From the NCBI GenBank assembly GCA_030159075.1, contig BROG01000151.1, positions 822,001 to 886,000 of the forward strand: a stretch of DNA of 64,000 nucleotides. The letters run 5' to 3'. Within the stretch, counting starts at the first letter, position 1. Each line of letters begins with the position of its first letter. Shown here piece after piece: positions 23,640 through 36,800 of this stretch. Source of the DNA: Atrina japonica. Its lineage: Eukaryota; Mollusca; Bivalvia; Pterioida; Pinnidae. The notes under the pieces were generated by a model. It made no database searches. It had not been told where the DNA came from and saw only the letters and a program-made list of their open reading frames with translations. The position numbers and the translations under genes were made by a program.

Positions 23640-24767
23640 ATGCTTAAGCCGGTGTCGCCGATGGCAAACAACACCACTAGCAACACCAATACTACAGATT
23701 TAAGCACGGATTTACTTGCTGAAGATGTACGACGTATCAACGACGAAAATGCTATTTTACTACTTCCGGTGATTACGTATGTGGCCGTTCTTATGTTAGT
23801 TGGTGCCGTCGGTAACAGTATTGTCTTTTACTTGTACAAAACGAAAAGCAAAGGGACAACTAAAGGAGTTTTCATTTCCGTTTTAGCGACCTTTGACCTC
23901 ATGAATTGTTCTATTGTTATGCCTTTCGAAATTTACGACATGAGGAATCGGTTTAAGTTTGAATCTTCAGAGTTCTGTAAAATCATGCGATTTGTGGAGA
24001 CGGCATTGGTATTGTCGTCTGGCTTTACGTTACTTGCTATTTCTGTTGACAGATATGTGAATTTGTGTGTCAGAATTTCGCGTGTCTTATTTACGCCTAC
24101 TCGAGCAAAAAAGGTGTGTTTGTTTTGTGTTTTCTTAAGTTTGATATTTTCATGGCCGTCCTTGATATTTGCTGGAACAAAGAAAATCACCAAAGAAGCA
24201 GGAAAAATTGAAGGATTGGAATGCACTAGTTTTAGCATAGAAACCGAATTCGCTAGATATTATATTTATGCGCTAAATATCGTTTTCCTTCTATCACTTT
24301 TGACAATGGTGATATTGTATAGTCTGATTGCATCAAAACTTTACAGAAGGCGTCGTGGTTCTATTCACAACGGATTGTTATATTTAAAAGACTCGCAGGA
24401 ATCTAAAAAGTTCCAGGACGATCAGTCCAACAAGACTGTAGATCACTGTGGATATGCTATAGGTAAAAATGGCGTACGAATGAAGGGATCGACATTGATA
24501 TTTTACTCTGTCACGATAATATTTTTCGTTGGATATTTACCTCATTTGATTACACGTGTTTTAAAACTTGCAAATAAAGCCTTCGTTGATTCCAACGCGG
24601 GCGGTGCATCAGAAGTATTGTACAATTTCCTGGTTCGATCCTACATGTTGAATTCTGCATTAAATCCATTTGTTTACAGTATATTTCATAAACGATTCCG
24701 AAAAGATTTAATAAGTGCATTTCAAAAGTGTATATGTTGTAAGAAACTTCGCAGCCAGGAGACATGA
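23640..24767 (+). CDS. Rhodopsin-class (class A) G-protein-coupled receptor, single exon
   Basis: Intact 375-residue seven-helix receptor. The extracellular N-terminus has several N-x-S/T glycosylation sites (residues 10-18). Helix 1 carries GN (residues 58-59), helix 2 has Asp86, helix 3 ends with DRY at 137-139, and helix 7 has NPFVY at 342-346 followed by a basic helix 8 and a Cys cluster (CICCKK) that could be palmitoylated. Cys113 and Cys195 are placed for the conserved disulfide to extracellular loop 2. A long basic third intracellular loop (about 232-282) is typical of peptide receptors. Helix 6 has FFVGYLPH instead of the usual CWxP. The first ATG at 23640 gives the full N-terminus. 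An AATAAA lies 72 bp past the stop. Invertebrate peptide receptors look like this, but the ligand cannot be told; an orphan of a lineage-expanded family is likely. Confidence 0.93.
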   Translation: MLKPVSPMANNTTSNTNTTDLSTDLLAEDVRRINDENAILLLPVITYVAVLMLVGAVGNSIVFYLYKTKSKGTTKGVFISVLATFDLMNCSIVMPFEIYDMRNRFKFESSEFCKIMRFVETALVLSSGFTLLAISVDRYVNLCVRISRVLFTPTRAKKVCLFCVFLSLIFSWPSLIFAGTKKITKEAGKIEGLECTSFSIETEFARYYIYALNIVFLLSLLTMVILYSLIASKLYRRRRGSIHNGLLYLKDSQESKKFQDDQSNKTVDHCGYAIGKNGVRMKGSTLIFYSVTIIFFVGYLPHLITRVLKLANKAFVDSNAGGASEVLYNFLVRSYMLNSALNPFVYSIFHKRFRKDLISAFQKCICCKKLRSQET

Positions 24768-24838
24768 CAAGGAATTGTACTGCAAGTCTTGATTAAATTT
24801 GGAGAACCTAAAAAGATAAATGCTTTTATTACCTTTTT

Positions 24839-24844
24839 AATAAA
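24839..24844 (+). terminator. AATAAA polyadenylation signal of the GPCR gene
   Basis: Canonical hexamer 72 bp beyond the stop codon of the receptor. Confidence 0.6.
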
Positions 24845-25610
24845 GAAGTTTATCCATAATACAGATTTTGATATGTATATTTCACACTACTTCATGTCAT
24901 ACTAGCAAAATGTGTAGTTGAATACATTTTGATGTGATAATGAATGCAATAACACACCTTTAGAAATCTTCATTGAGATAGATATATTAAAAATCAGTAG
25001 CTTATGTGGGTAGTTTTCACACTAGTCTATCTTGGAATTACGTAAAAAACACTTTTCTTTAATCTAACTGTATTTATTTTATGAAATAAGTTAAATTATG
25101 TCCATATAAGGAATGGAAATTGCATGAGACTGATTTTTAGGAGGTCACATGTATTTCACGCGTTTCTATTCTATAATATTAAATGTCTTATATAAAAGAA
25201 AGAGAAAAAACGAAACAGACTATTTCAACACACTCCATTTTTCTTCTCCAAATGTTTAACTCTTTGAAAACGAATTATGTGATATTAATAATTGTTACTT
25301 GGACGTAGATAATAATCTTTTACATTGAGTATTATTGGCGTGTTCGAGTGATAATTAAAGGTTAGTTATTATTTACAATTATCTTTCAAAGAAATTGTTT
25401 TATTGCTTTTTATTAATGTTTATTGATCTTATAAACCTATTTCACAATACTATTCATCATGGATTCCAAATTACAATAAAAACTGTTAATCATTTTATAT
25501 TTACGAAGCCTAGATTAAAGATAGAGAGAATTCAATAACGAGAATGGAAATTTTTAAACAATCATATATAAGTTTGGTTCATTTTCTGTTGATCATTTCA
25601 AATCTAACAA
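24845..25610. other. No gene or repeat recognised
   Basis: AT-rich sequence downstream of the receptor with no long open frame and no internal repeat visible by eye. Confidence 0.6.
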
Positions 25611-25770
25611 TAGACCCCTTCACGATAACTGCGATCCTGTAACTTTGAGGGAATAAATGATAGATTCCCGTAAAATGACGTCAAGAAACAATCAGTTACT
25701 ATCACGACGTCTATATTTTTGTATCATTTCCCTCAAAGTTACAGGACCGCAGTTATCGTGAAAGGGTCTA
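25611..25770. mobile_element. 160-bp palindromic MITE
   Basis: Ends TAGACCCC...GGGTCTA. The two halves pair over at least 45 bp (ACGATAACTGCG and CCTGTAACTTTGAGGGAA recur inverted). Flanking TA residues fit a TA target duplication of the mariner type, which is inference. The loop contains a TGACGTC site. Confidence 0.85.
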
Positions 25771-27104
<1,334 letters not shown>

Positions 27105-27401
27105 CGTTGTAGTAACTCATCTAATGGAAAATACTAACCTAACGCATCGCAAAAATAACATCAAATTAATCTACTGTTCCTGAGATACGACCATCCCATT
27201 TCTATCATACTTATTCCATCATATCGTGACAAATGGCGATTTGCACGTCCATGTAAATCGTGTTTTGTAAAACATACATGTAACGTAGAACCATTGTCAT
27301 CTGAAAGTTTATCTAAGGTAGGTTGTACGGTATATATATACCTCTCACTTTATGTGCCTGACCCGACATGTTCCATATATTTACTACTCCAAATGCTAAA
27401 A

Positions 27402-27403
27402 CA

Positions 27404-27459
<56 letters not shown>

Positions 27460-27528
27460 TGATGATGATGATAACAGCAGTAACAACAAAAACAATAACA
27501 ATAATAATAAAAATAATAATAATTTTGA
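27402..27528. repeat. (AAT)n/(GAT)n microsatellite
   Basis: An AAT trinucleotide run from about 27402 to 27456, then GAT and degenerate AAC/AAT units. Confidence 0.95.
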
Positions 27529-27529
27529 A

Positions 27530-27720
27530 TGATGGAGAGGAGAACCCGGTAGCAATGTACCCGGGGGAAAACCAATGGCCTTCCGAAGGTAAATTGGCAA
27601 ACGTATTCACAAAATCAGCCTAGGATCCAGACGGACTCGAAACTGTGCTGAATAGAAGTGAGAGATTTCATGATTTTAAAACGCTATGCTCTAACGATTC
27701 GGCCACAGAGGCTCCTTACC
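27530..27720 (-). repeat. SINE family A, inverted
   Basis: On the minus strand a tRNA-like head (TGTGGCCGAATCGTTAGAGC as A box; GTTTCGAGTCC as B box) is followed by the family A body. The minus-strand reading ends in the neighbouring microsatellite. Confidence 0.75.
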
Positions 27721-28909
27721 AGTACAAATCAGATTTGGTATATACTATAAACACTAGATTATGTGTAATATTGAAATACATGTAAGTGCAATTTGCACTT
27801 AATGTATTGCTTACAATGTTCATGTAAGATTATTCATCACGTATTTCTGGTCAAAAGCTGTGTACAGTTCACTCAACACGTGTTTCATAAACATCCGGAC
27901 TATCTGACTTTTAATATAAAATATTTCATCATACAGATTTTATATACCCATTATATATCAAACAAAAATTTGTTTTGATATGATACGGCTCGCATGTACT
28001 GAGTATCCATGGAAATGTATCATATGATATACGTTGTGTCTATTTTCATAACAATCGTTAATTTTGATCGCCGTGGTACCATTACTGTGCTACAGTAATA
28101 CTGTCATAAGATATAAAACCACCGATACCAGATGTATTAATCGTCATGAGATTCTGATGACGGAATGCAATTCTGGTGAAAGTTGAACAAAAGACAGACC
28201 CCTGAAAAATTTAGAGATGGAAACGGGTGTCCAGGAGGAGTAAGCCAAGTCTATAGCCAAAATTAAATCAAAACACATTGGGTATGAATCCTGATAGAAG
28301 ATTCAGTTACGCATATCGAGAAAATAACTCAACATTTCAGTCACTGAAACATAAATGTTGAAAACTAGGTAATTATATCGACCTTCTGGTATAACCGATT
28401 CCACAACTATTATCAAAGTAGATTATATGACGATACGTTAATATTTACAAAGGTTAGATTAGACAGATGCCACTTAATAAGGGAGTCTCCATATTTAATT
28501 ACAGTCACGATTTTCTTTATTTCGGTATCGTCATGTATCAAATACAGAAAATAAAAAAATGTAAAGAAGAAGTTTAGTCTATCAACAATTGTAAAAAATT
28601 TCATTTCAATTACAGTGACTTTATTCATAATTTATGCACTGAAGTTCACATCTGAGAAATGATTTATCCTGATTGTGGGCGTTTATGTTACTTGTATAAT
28701 GATTTATTTATGTGAAAAGTCACGCGGATGTGGAGATATGTGAAGTAATATTGCGTACGTCATGCTTGTTATGTGACGGTGGAGAGTTCACTTGTCCGGT
28801 TGAAAATTACTCTGGTAAAAAGGAGATGTTATTAAATTTAAATGTAGGATAAAAGGTGTAATTTGGGGAAATCAGATTAAGTGAAAATGTTACAGTATTA
28901 CGACTTGCG
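27721..28909. other. No gene recognised
   Basis: AT-rich sequence. Small frames (for example 28413-28628) are Phe/Ile-rich chance frames. Confidence 0.65.
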
Positions 28910-29225
28910 TTAAAGGGGCATCAGCTTTGTTTCATTCTTAAAATCCTCCCCTTTTTACTACTTAGATTCATACACAATAACACACAGAGATATACACAGG
29001 CATAGATATTCTTAAATCCCTATATATTTTGTGAAAATTGCTTGAGAAACCCAAGCTTGGGACTTCTTCACTTGCAATTGATTAACTCAACCTTTCTCTT
29101 TGTATATGTATAGCAAACTGGACCTGGATTTATTTTTACAAAATATATAGGAATATAATATTTTATGTGTGTGTGTGTGTAGCTCTTATTTGTAACTATG
29201 CATCAAGTACAAGTAGAACAAAAAG
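28910..29225. repeat. Dispersed repeat, copy 2
   Basis: Second copy of the family at 6010-6325, in the same orientation. It shares CTTTTTACTACTTAGATTCA, AGAGATATACACAGGCAT and GGAATATAATATTT-like blocks. Confidence 0.8.
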
Positions 29226-29227
29226 TC

Positions 29228-30697
29228 CATGGGCTCACCTGAACTGTGTTGGTATCTTACAAATATGGGAATCTCAAATTTACAAATTATATTAACACTC
29301 CTTAGGAGTGGAGGAGACATAAAAATTAATGAAAATGACAAAGCTGGAAAAGATGTCAAAAACATTTTTCCAATTTATTCCAAAAACAAGAAATTGAACC
29401 TTGCATCCATAAAAATCACTCAGATGCAATTAGTTTTTCAATCCATGCAGCAGTTCTGGAGAAGATTTTCAAAAAGGGGTACCCTCTGAGACCAATTTTG
29501 CCAACCCTGGATCCACCTCTGAGTCAATCTGGTCAAAAAACATAAACTTGTCAGGGGAATTTGGATACTCTACTTGCTTCTTTTATTCTTCAGCAGTTTT
29601 GAAGAACATGTGTATTAAAAATGCTCTCATCTGTTTTTGCAGTTTCAAAAATTCATAAAAAAAAAATTGAAAAATTAAATTTTAGAAAAAAATTCTTTCT
29701 GGAAAGCATTTCTCTACGTAATTACATGCAAAACACTTAAAATGAATGCACCATGATGAATAAATGAAGATAAAATCAAAGAAACCATACAAAAATAAAT
29801 CAAAATAACAATGTGTAAAAAGACATCAAAAACACATCAAAAATTTACTTTCCGATATCTACGTAATTAACAAACGTTAATCACAAATCTATATAGATCA
29901 CTCAGATACAATTTGTTTTTCAATCCATGCAGTGGTTCTGGAGAAGAAGACTTCTACAGAATGGTAACCCCGGGGCCTCTTTTGCCCCAACCTGGTTCCA
30001 TCCCCAGACCAATCTGGCCTAAATGAATGAACTTGATATACGACCTTGACTACTTGCTTCCTATAAAGTTTCATTAAAATCCGTTCAGCAGTTTTGGAGA
30101 AGAAGTCGAAAATGTGGAAAATTACTCCGCCGTTTCATTTTTTCAGTCTTAAAAAATTCATAATAAATTCAAAATTTTAAATTTCAGAAAATTTCTTTCA
30201 GGAAAGGATTTACCTGCCAAATCACAGGTAAAACACATAAAATAAATGTATCATAGTGAATAATAGGGGAGGAAGTTAAAGAAATCACACAAAAACGAAT
30301 GAAAATTAAAAAGTCTAAAAAGTCGTCCAAAAAACGCTTCAAAACTTTATTTTCCGATTTCAACGAAATTAAAAAACTTTAATCATACATCTATGTAGAT
30401 CACTCAGATACAATTAGTTTTTCAATTCATGGAGCGGTTCTGGAGGAGAAGATTTTTTAAAGAGGGCTACCCCCTGTGGCATCTTTTGCCCCACCCTGGA
30501 TCCAACTCTAGGCCCATCGGAACGAAATAAACAAACTTGGTAGAGGGCCTTGAGTACTTGCTTCCTATAAAGTTTCATTAAAATCCCTTCAGCGGTTTTG
30601 GAGGAGAAGTCAAAAATGTGAAAAGTTTACGGACAGACGACGGACAAAAGGCGATCAGAAAAGCTCTCTTGAACCTTCGGTTCAGGTGAGCTAAACA
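29228..30697. mobile_element. Non-autonomous repeat with hairpin end and three internal units
   Basis: It opens with GGGCTCACCTGAAC and closes with GAACCTTCGGTTCAGGTGAG, so its ends are inverted and the right end itself folds into a hairpin. Inside are three tandem copies of a unit of about 490 bp (from about 29410, 29894 and 30398). Each contains ATCACTCAGATRCAATT, TTTTTCAATCCATG and GGTTCTGGAGAAG-type segments. The frame at 29229-29489 lies inside it and is not a gene. Repeats with this GGTTCAGGTGAGCTAA end are, from memory, common in bivalve genomes. Confidence 0.8.
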
Positions 30698-30727
30698 GTA
30701 GAAAAGTGTTTTGGGGGTAAATTGATA

Positions 30728-30905
30728 ACACCATTTAAATTCAAAACTTTTCAAAAGCTAAGATAGTCATCTGTTTTACAGTGGTTACTATTAGACGGAT
30801 TTGGCCTTGTAAGATACGACTTTCTCTTTAGAACATAAACAACTAGTTTAAATTGAAGCTCAACTGGTGAAGTTTAGTTGACAGAAACCGCTTTGGTATT
30901 ATATT
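30728..30905. repeat. Dispersed repeat related to 3128-3300
   Basis: Matches over about 175 bp: TTTTCAAAAGCTAAGATAGT, TAGACGGATTTGGCC and ATAAACAACTAGTTTAAA-type blocks. Confidence 0.75.
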
Positions 30906-31620
30906 TATAACTATATTGTTACGACAACGTTATGAAAGTCAACATTTCGCACTTGGTATCATACATATGAACTGCAAGAGGTAATATTTCTGAAGAGCTA
31001 AGGCTTTTGGTGGTCTGGATGGGTATGTTGCACATGGACGTTGACACCTGGAAGGCACCATCCTTCATAGATATGAATCTGATAACATTTCGAAGCTATT
31101 GAATTGGAAGAAAAAAGGCTAATCGTAGCCTTTAATTTCACATCTAGATCCATAAACGATGTTTTAATACTTATGTGAACGAGCGCTGCATCTTAGTGAA
31201 CTAGAAATCAAAGGTCACAAAATCAAACAAATGTGGTTTGTACTGAGAATATTAATATAATATTAATATTAATATTAGACAATGGCGGAAAATTCACTTT
31301 TGGATTATACGACAAAGGATGAAGTGCTCAGCTTTTCTATCCCATACTCAACACATTTACGTAGTTTCATCTCTTTAGCACTAAAATTAGTGTTTATGTT
31401 TCCCAGATAATTCGATATGATAGATCGTGTTCAACATACGAACATATTCCACATAGAAAGGTCAGTTACTTACTGAAAAGTTGCTGTTGCAAGAATATCA
31501 GAACTGACGTAAATGTTAACATTTCGCAAATTTTATGGTCGTTATGAATACCCTTTTTCACTACCTGAAATTTTGAATTACTTGTTAGAAAGTTATTGTT
31601 TAACGTATTATAACAAGGCT
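30906..31620. other. No gene recognised
   Basis: AT-rich; a small ATATTAATATTAATATTA tract at about 31248-31275. Nothing else stands out. Confidence 0.6.
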
Positions 31621-32102
31621 TTATTATTCGCCGCCAGGAGGGGGCGAATATATTTCAAATTAAGTTAGGAAGTAGTATATGGAAGGAGCTGTTAGTTTCT
31701 TTGAACGCGGAAGTAATGACGTAGTAATTTTATTTGAGGCAAAAACGCTATTAAATTTCAGATATGAAAGTGATGTTGGTTTGTTTCATAAATAATCAGC
31801 ATCTAAATTTTTTTAATACAATTAAGGTATAATACCGCGATTCGTATTTTTGAAATAACGATAAGTGGGAGACATTAGTCGAAATGATGGGAGCAATCAT
31901 TACGTGATTGCTTTTGATTTTGATAAGAGCATGATATCCTATTATATAAGTTTAGTGGACGACGGAAATGTGGAACAAAATGTTTTTTATCATTTAAAAT
32001 GATTTCGTTTGTGCAAAACGGAATAAATATAACACCGAAAACGAAATGTGTCGTATGAAATATTGATAACTTAATTTGAAATATATCCTGGCGGCGAATA
32101 AT
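31621..32102. mobile_element. About 480-bp MITE with GC-rich terminal inverted repeats
   Basis: The left end (ATTATTCGCCGCCAGGA, then ATATATTTCAAATTAAG) is repeated inverted at the right end, 32070-32102. The left copy has an 8-bp GGGGGCGA insertion within the repeat. The centre is AT-rich with no coding frame. Confidence 0.8.
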
Positions 32103-32888
32103 GATTGGGAGAACAACAAAGTGAAAATGGGTCGGACGATTTACTGAAACAGACCTTAATTACCGAAGCACACCATTTTTACTTTTATTTCCACATAAAA
32201 ACTGTAGTACATGTAGTACATGTTAAAGTCTACATATAATAAAATGTTACTTTTAACACGAGTTTTGTGTAATAATGGATAAAGTCAGAATTATCATGTT
32301 AAACAAGATCGAACCACTCTAGCCGGCTAGGCCAACAATGAACGAAACAGACTGGAATATGGACTTGTTTTTTTTTAAAAAAAATTCTGAATTATTCCAT
32401 AAATGTTTTTCTAAATTACGTTTTATATTCTTGATATATACTAATATTTAATACATTTTCTTAAAAAAAAAAATCCAAGTTCTTCACCATTGTTGACAAC
32501 CATTATGCAGAACAGTGAAAATTACTGCAACTGTCATTTAGTAAACTTTTACATATATAGACATTGCTACATCGCTGATTTTTAGTGCATGGAAAATAAT
32601 CTAACCCTATCTAATAAAAAATGAAACACTCACCCTATGTTAAAATTAGTGGATTTTTCTTATGATGTTAACACCTCGAGCTTCGGATCTCAAATGAATT
32701 TTCACAGGCTGAACTGAACCTCTCTCTAGTCACATGACTTACTATATTTAGACTTTTATCTAATGAAGTGAATACATCATAACAAAAACACAAAAAAACA
32801 CAAATAAAATTTAATGTTGAATATACGCGACTAAATAGTGTGTAGTCACTACAAATTAACACAAACACAAACCCTGCATACCTTTAGT
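32103..32888. other. No gene recognised
   Basis: AT-rich flank of the second virus-like element, with several homopolymer runs. The minus frame at 32668-32868 is an ordinary chance frame. Confidence 0.6.
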
Positions 32889-32915
32889 GAAGGTTTCTTT
32901 CCGAATAAGTTGAGT

Positions 32916-32931
32916 GGCCCTTAAAAGGGCC
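32916..32931 (-). terminator. Histone-type 3' stem-loop (SL1) plus downstream element
   Basis: On the minus strand: GGCCCT, loop TTTA, AGGGCC, then ACTCA. This fits the histone mRNA consensus GGYYYT-THTH-ARRRCC-ACCCA. It lies 36 nt after the stop of the gene at 32968. A purine-rich CGGAAAGAAACCTT follows at about 32889-32903, the position and composition of a U7-binding histone downstream element. Confidence 0.88.
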
Positions 32932-32967
32932 GTTGATTGCTCCGAAAAGCTGAATAAGAGAGAGACT

Positions 32968-33273
32968 CTAATATCTGTCGAGTAGACGTCGCCAACGACG
33001 AACTTCTCTTTCTTTTTCTATCATCAGTCGATTTATCTCGGCCTTATGTTGTCGAAGATTGGCTAATGCTTCCTGAGCTAGTACGTATTGTACAGGTACT
33101 GGAAGTGAAGGGTCAGGTCTAGGTGGTTCCTGGTGTTGTGTAGTCGGTGTCACAGGGGTCCTACCAGAATTGATTGGGCTGCGTGGCCTTACTACAATAC
33201 GTGTCCTCTGTGTCAGAATGATTCGTATGTTTCTCTCTTCAGGTTGCATCTCCATATCGGATGAGTTATCCAT
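32968..33273 (-). CDS. Small basic protein with histone-type mRNA end (101 aa)
   Basis: Intact 101-codon frame from ATG at 33273. The N-terminus is acidic (MDNSSDMEMQPEE), followed by a basic, Pro-rich middle (TRIVVRPRSPINSGRTPV) and a charged C-terminal helix (LRQHKAEINRLMIEKEREVR, then RWRRLLDRY) with coiled-coil character. There is no histone fold. It has a TATA box (TATATAAG, 33310-33317) and a CRE (TGACGTCA, 33325-33332) upstream and the SL1 stem-loop downstream. Together these make a complete compact histone-like transcription unit. It is divergent from the PolB gene at 33859, across an E-box minisatellite. Function unknown; the basic helix could bind nucleic acid or dimerise. Confidence 0.7.
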   Translation of the reverse strand: MDNSSDMEMQPEERNIRIILTQRTRIVVRPRSPINSGRTPVTPTTQHQEPPRPDPSLPVPVQYVLAQEALANLRQHKAEINRLMIEKEREVRRWRRLLDRY

Positions 33274-33309
33274 GATGATGAACTAATACCGAGACTCAGG
33301 CAGTATTAG

Positions 33310-33332
33310 CTTATATAGAGTGAATGACGTCA
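33310..33332 (-). promoter_or_regulatory. TATA box and CRE of the 32968-33273 gene
   Basis: The minus strand reads TGACGTCA, 7 bp, TATATAAG, with the start codon 36 bp further on. This is a tight Pol II core promoter implying a very short leader. Confidence 0.65.
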
Positions 33333-33355
33333 CGTATTGATTTTTTTCTCCCGTC

Positions 33356-33612
33356 TGAACATCTGCGTCTAGACATCTGGCCACCTGTTTTTGACATTTT
33401 TGACACTTGGCATCTGAACACCTGTTTTTGACATTTTTGACACTTGGCATCTGAACACCTGTTTTTGACATTTTTGACACTTGGCATCTGAACACCTGTT
33501 TTTGACACTTGGCATCTGGCCACCTGTTTTTGACATATGGCCACCTGTTGTTGACGATTTTTCTGTCTAGACATCTACGTCTAGACATCTACGTCTAGAC
33601 ATTTGGCCACCT
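33356..33612. repeat. 37-bp minisatellite carrying CACCTG E-boxes
   Basis: Tandem units containing CACCTGTTTTTGACATTTTT and GACACTTGGCATCTGAA, plus CTAGACATCTACGT repeats at the right end. CACCTG occurs seven times. It lies between two divergent genes, so it could be a regulatory array; the open frames across it (33283-33588) are repeat artefacts. Confidence 0.8.
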
Positions 33613-33693
33613 GTTTTTTAAGACAGATACTGTCACTAGTTTTTAGTATTTCTAATTCTATATGAAAATAAAACGAAATACAATAAATTATAG

Positions 33694-33711
33694 TTTTATG
33701 GACCTATAAAA
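33694..33711 (+). promoter_or_regulatory. Putative element-specific promoter of the PolB gene
   Basis: TTTTATGGACCTATAAAA. An almost identical TTTTATGGACCTTATAAAA is found at 39690-39708 before the BIR gene. The TATA box is embedded, but the PolB ATG is about 150 bp downstream, and a second TATA (CTATATAAATG, about 33737) is nearer. Confidence 0.5.
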
Positions 33712-33858
33712 CATAAAAGACTAGAATATAATAGACTATATAAATGTGATGATACTTCGTTTAAGTATCTATACAGTTCTTTTCTTTTTTTATTATAAAT
33801 ACATGTCTACAGTTACTGTACTTCATTTTAGATTTGACAACGGAAGCATACACACGGA

Positions 33859-36800
33859 ATGGCTAATTTACCGAACTTTGATTTATTGTTAAATGAAAGA
33901 CAAGAACAGGCGAGAAGTCAAAGGCAGGCTCACCAGAGAGATCAACGGGGTGATGGGTTTAATGCAAACAGACAACTCACCGATTATAGTGATTACTATG
34001 AAGTAGACACCCTGAGTGAGCGTAAATCACGTAAGTTTAAAACGGCTTCGAATGTGTACCAAGTCAAATTTAAACATTTTTCTAAAGATGCCATACACTT
34101 GGTATCAGAGGTAATAGATCATATGTTGACTTCTATTAAGAACAAACTACAGTGTGAAGATCGGGATAAGATGAGAGTCAATATACATCATCCATCTTTA
34201 AAAAGTGAAGTGTGGGTAGAATTTACGGATGCTAAAGACCTGAATGCTGATCTACTCATGGAGAAAATTGAGAAAGTGCAACAGAGTAATGAAAATTTTA
34301 GAATCGAAGATGGGTCTACCACCCTGTCAGTAATCCATGTCATACAACCTGTAGGTAGCGGGGGTGGAAAACGAAAATATCATCTCAGTGTTGATAAAAA
34401 AAGTCATGCTGAACAAGAAGAGAAGTTTGATACAGATCAAGAATACAGACAAGACCTGTTTAGCTCGTGCTATTGTAGTTGGTCGTTTTCATTATCAGAA
34501 ACCTGGACTTGGAGATGGAGACAAGTACAAAAACTGGCAACGCTATTGGCAAAATTTGAAATATGGTGATGCAAGTAGACATACTCTTCAACGACGAGAA
34601 GCTCATGCCTTAATGCAACAAGCTGGATGTAATCCCCAGCAAGAGTGTGGACCTGAAGAATGGCAACGTTTTCAGACTGTGTTGTTACCCCACTACCGTT
34701 TGAAAATCTACGAACTGAATACCAACGCAAAACGATTGGCATTAAATGTACTGTATAGTGGTGCAGGATCCGGGGCCCCCATTCACGTCTTATACGATGA
34801 TCACCATTACGATTGTATCGTATCTATGCCTGGACTCTTGGAATATAATTACTATTGTGACCGTTGTGATGTGGGTTATAATCATATAGAAGATCACCGT
34901 TGCCCTCAATGTTGCTTTCGTTGTTTTGCACCGTGGCCCTGTGTTCCCGACAACACGATAAAACCTATAGAATGTACACATTGTCAGGGGACATTCATAT
35001 CGACTCAGTGTTACGAGAATCATTTGAAACCTTATAGTAGTAATACGGCCAAGACTCCATGTCAGCTAATGACTCGATGTCCCACTTGTCAGGTATGGAT
35101 GAGTAAGAAACAATTCACACAACACTGCTGTCAAGAAAAGAAGAAAAAATGTCACCATTGTAAACAGATCGTGGATCTAGACCATCGCTGTTTTATACAT
35201 CGGATCCCTTCTCAGGATGAATCATCTTCACCCCCTTATTACATTTTCTATGATTTTGAGTGTACCCAGGATACCGGAGAACATAAACCTAATCTATGTA
35301 TTGCTCATCGTGTATGTCCCCAGTGTACATCCGATGATTGGTGTGAGCAATGTAAAACCATGGCGGATCATCGTATTATATTCCGAGGTCCCTCGGCACT
35401 CACTGATTTTTTGACTTGGTTAATTCAAACGACCGTGTATGATGACATACATCAAAGGGAGAAACTTTTACATGATGGAGCTATAGCTATTGCTCATAAC
35501 TTTAAAGGGTACGATGGACAGTTTATTTTACATTATCTGGTACATCATGCCTGTGAAAAACCTGATGTGATCATGAACGGTTCTAAGATTATGTCTATGA
35601 CGGCTGGAAACATCAGGTTTAAAGACTCATGTAATTTCTTGTCATTTCCTTTAGCTTCGTTACCTAAAGCTTTTGGATTGACTGAACTCAAGAAAGGCTA
35701 CTTTCCGCATTTGTTCAATACAGAAGCTAATGCTGATTACATAGGAGTATATCCCCCTATGTATTACAACCCAGAAGGTATGAAACCTGATGTCCGTCGT
35801 GATTTTGAAGCGTGGTATCAAGACCAAATTCAAAAGGGTGAGATTTTTCATTTGCAATGCGAATTAGAAGAATACTGTGAATCGGACGTGACTATTTTGC
35901 GACAAGCTTGCATGCATTTTCAAAGCATGTGTTTGAAACTAACCGATGTGGACCCCTTTGCTGAATCGATTACGTTTGCCAGTACGGGGAATATAGCCTA
36001 TCGTCGCAATCATATGCAAAAAGATACGATTGGTATCATACCTCCGCGGGGATATCCTTCGGCTCGACAGTATTCCACCCTAGCATTACGCTGGTTGAGT
36101 TGGAAAGAACATGAAACTGGTCAAACGATTAGACATGCTCGTCAGGGAGGTGAAGTCCAAGTAGGATCTTATCGTGTGGATGGTTATCATGAAGACTCTC
36201 GCACCATTTACGAGTTTCATGGCTGTTTTTGGCACGGATGCCCCTTGTGTTTTCCTAACTTAAAGCAAGAGCAACACCCGTTTCATCCTTCTTTGACGTA
36301 TGAAGAAGTGTATCAAAAGACCTTAGAGAGAGATCAGTATTTGCGTCAACACTATCAAGTAGAAACGCTGTGGGAACATGACTATCGTCAAAGGTACAAG
36401 ACGGATCCAGAGTTTCAACATTTCATTGATAAAACGTATGAGGAGTTTCCCGGCCCGTTAGTTCCTAAAGATGCTTTATTTGGAGGTCGAACGAATGCAT
36501 CTCGTTTGCTATGTGAAGAAGGAGACATTCGTTACGTGGATGTATGTTCTTTGTACCCGTTTGTCTTGAAACATGGGACTTTTCCCATTGGACACCCAGA
36601 CGTGATTACTCATGATTTCAAAAGTCTAGATCAATATTTTGGACTGGTACAATGTCGAGTTATTCCTACTCGTCATCTGTTTCACCCCGTGTTACCTAAT
36701 CGGTTTGCAGGAGGAAAGCTACTTTTTCCTTTATGCCGTACTTGTGCTCAACAAGGAATCGAACAGGAGTTGGGTATGAGTTATCGATGCTCTCATACGA

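Noticed and set aside
27294..27623. Ile/Leu/Met-rich frames on both strands
   Set aside because: They arise from the (AAT)n/(GAT)n run and an adjoining inverted SINE.
33283..33588. Cys-rich repeat protein (VKNRCSDAKCQK units)
   Set aside because: It follows the 37-bp E-box minisatellite; the repeated cysteines come from DNA repetition, and the frame overlaps a promoter region.
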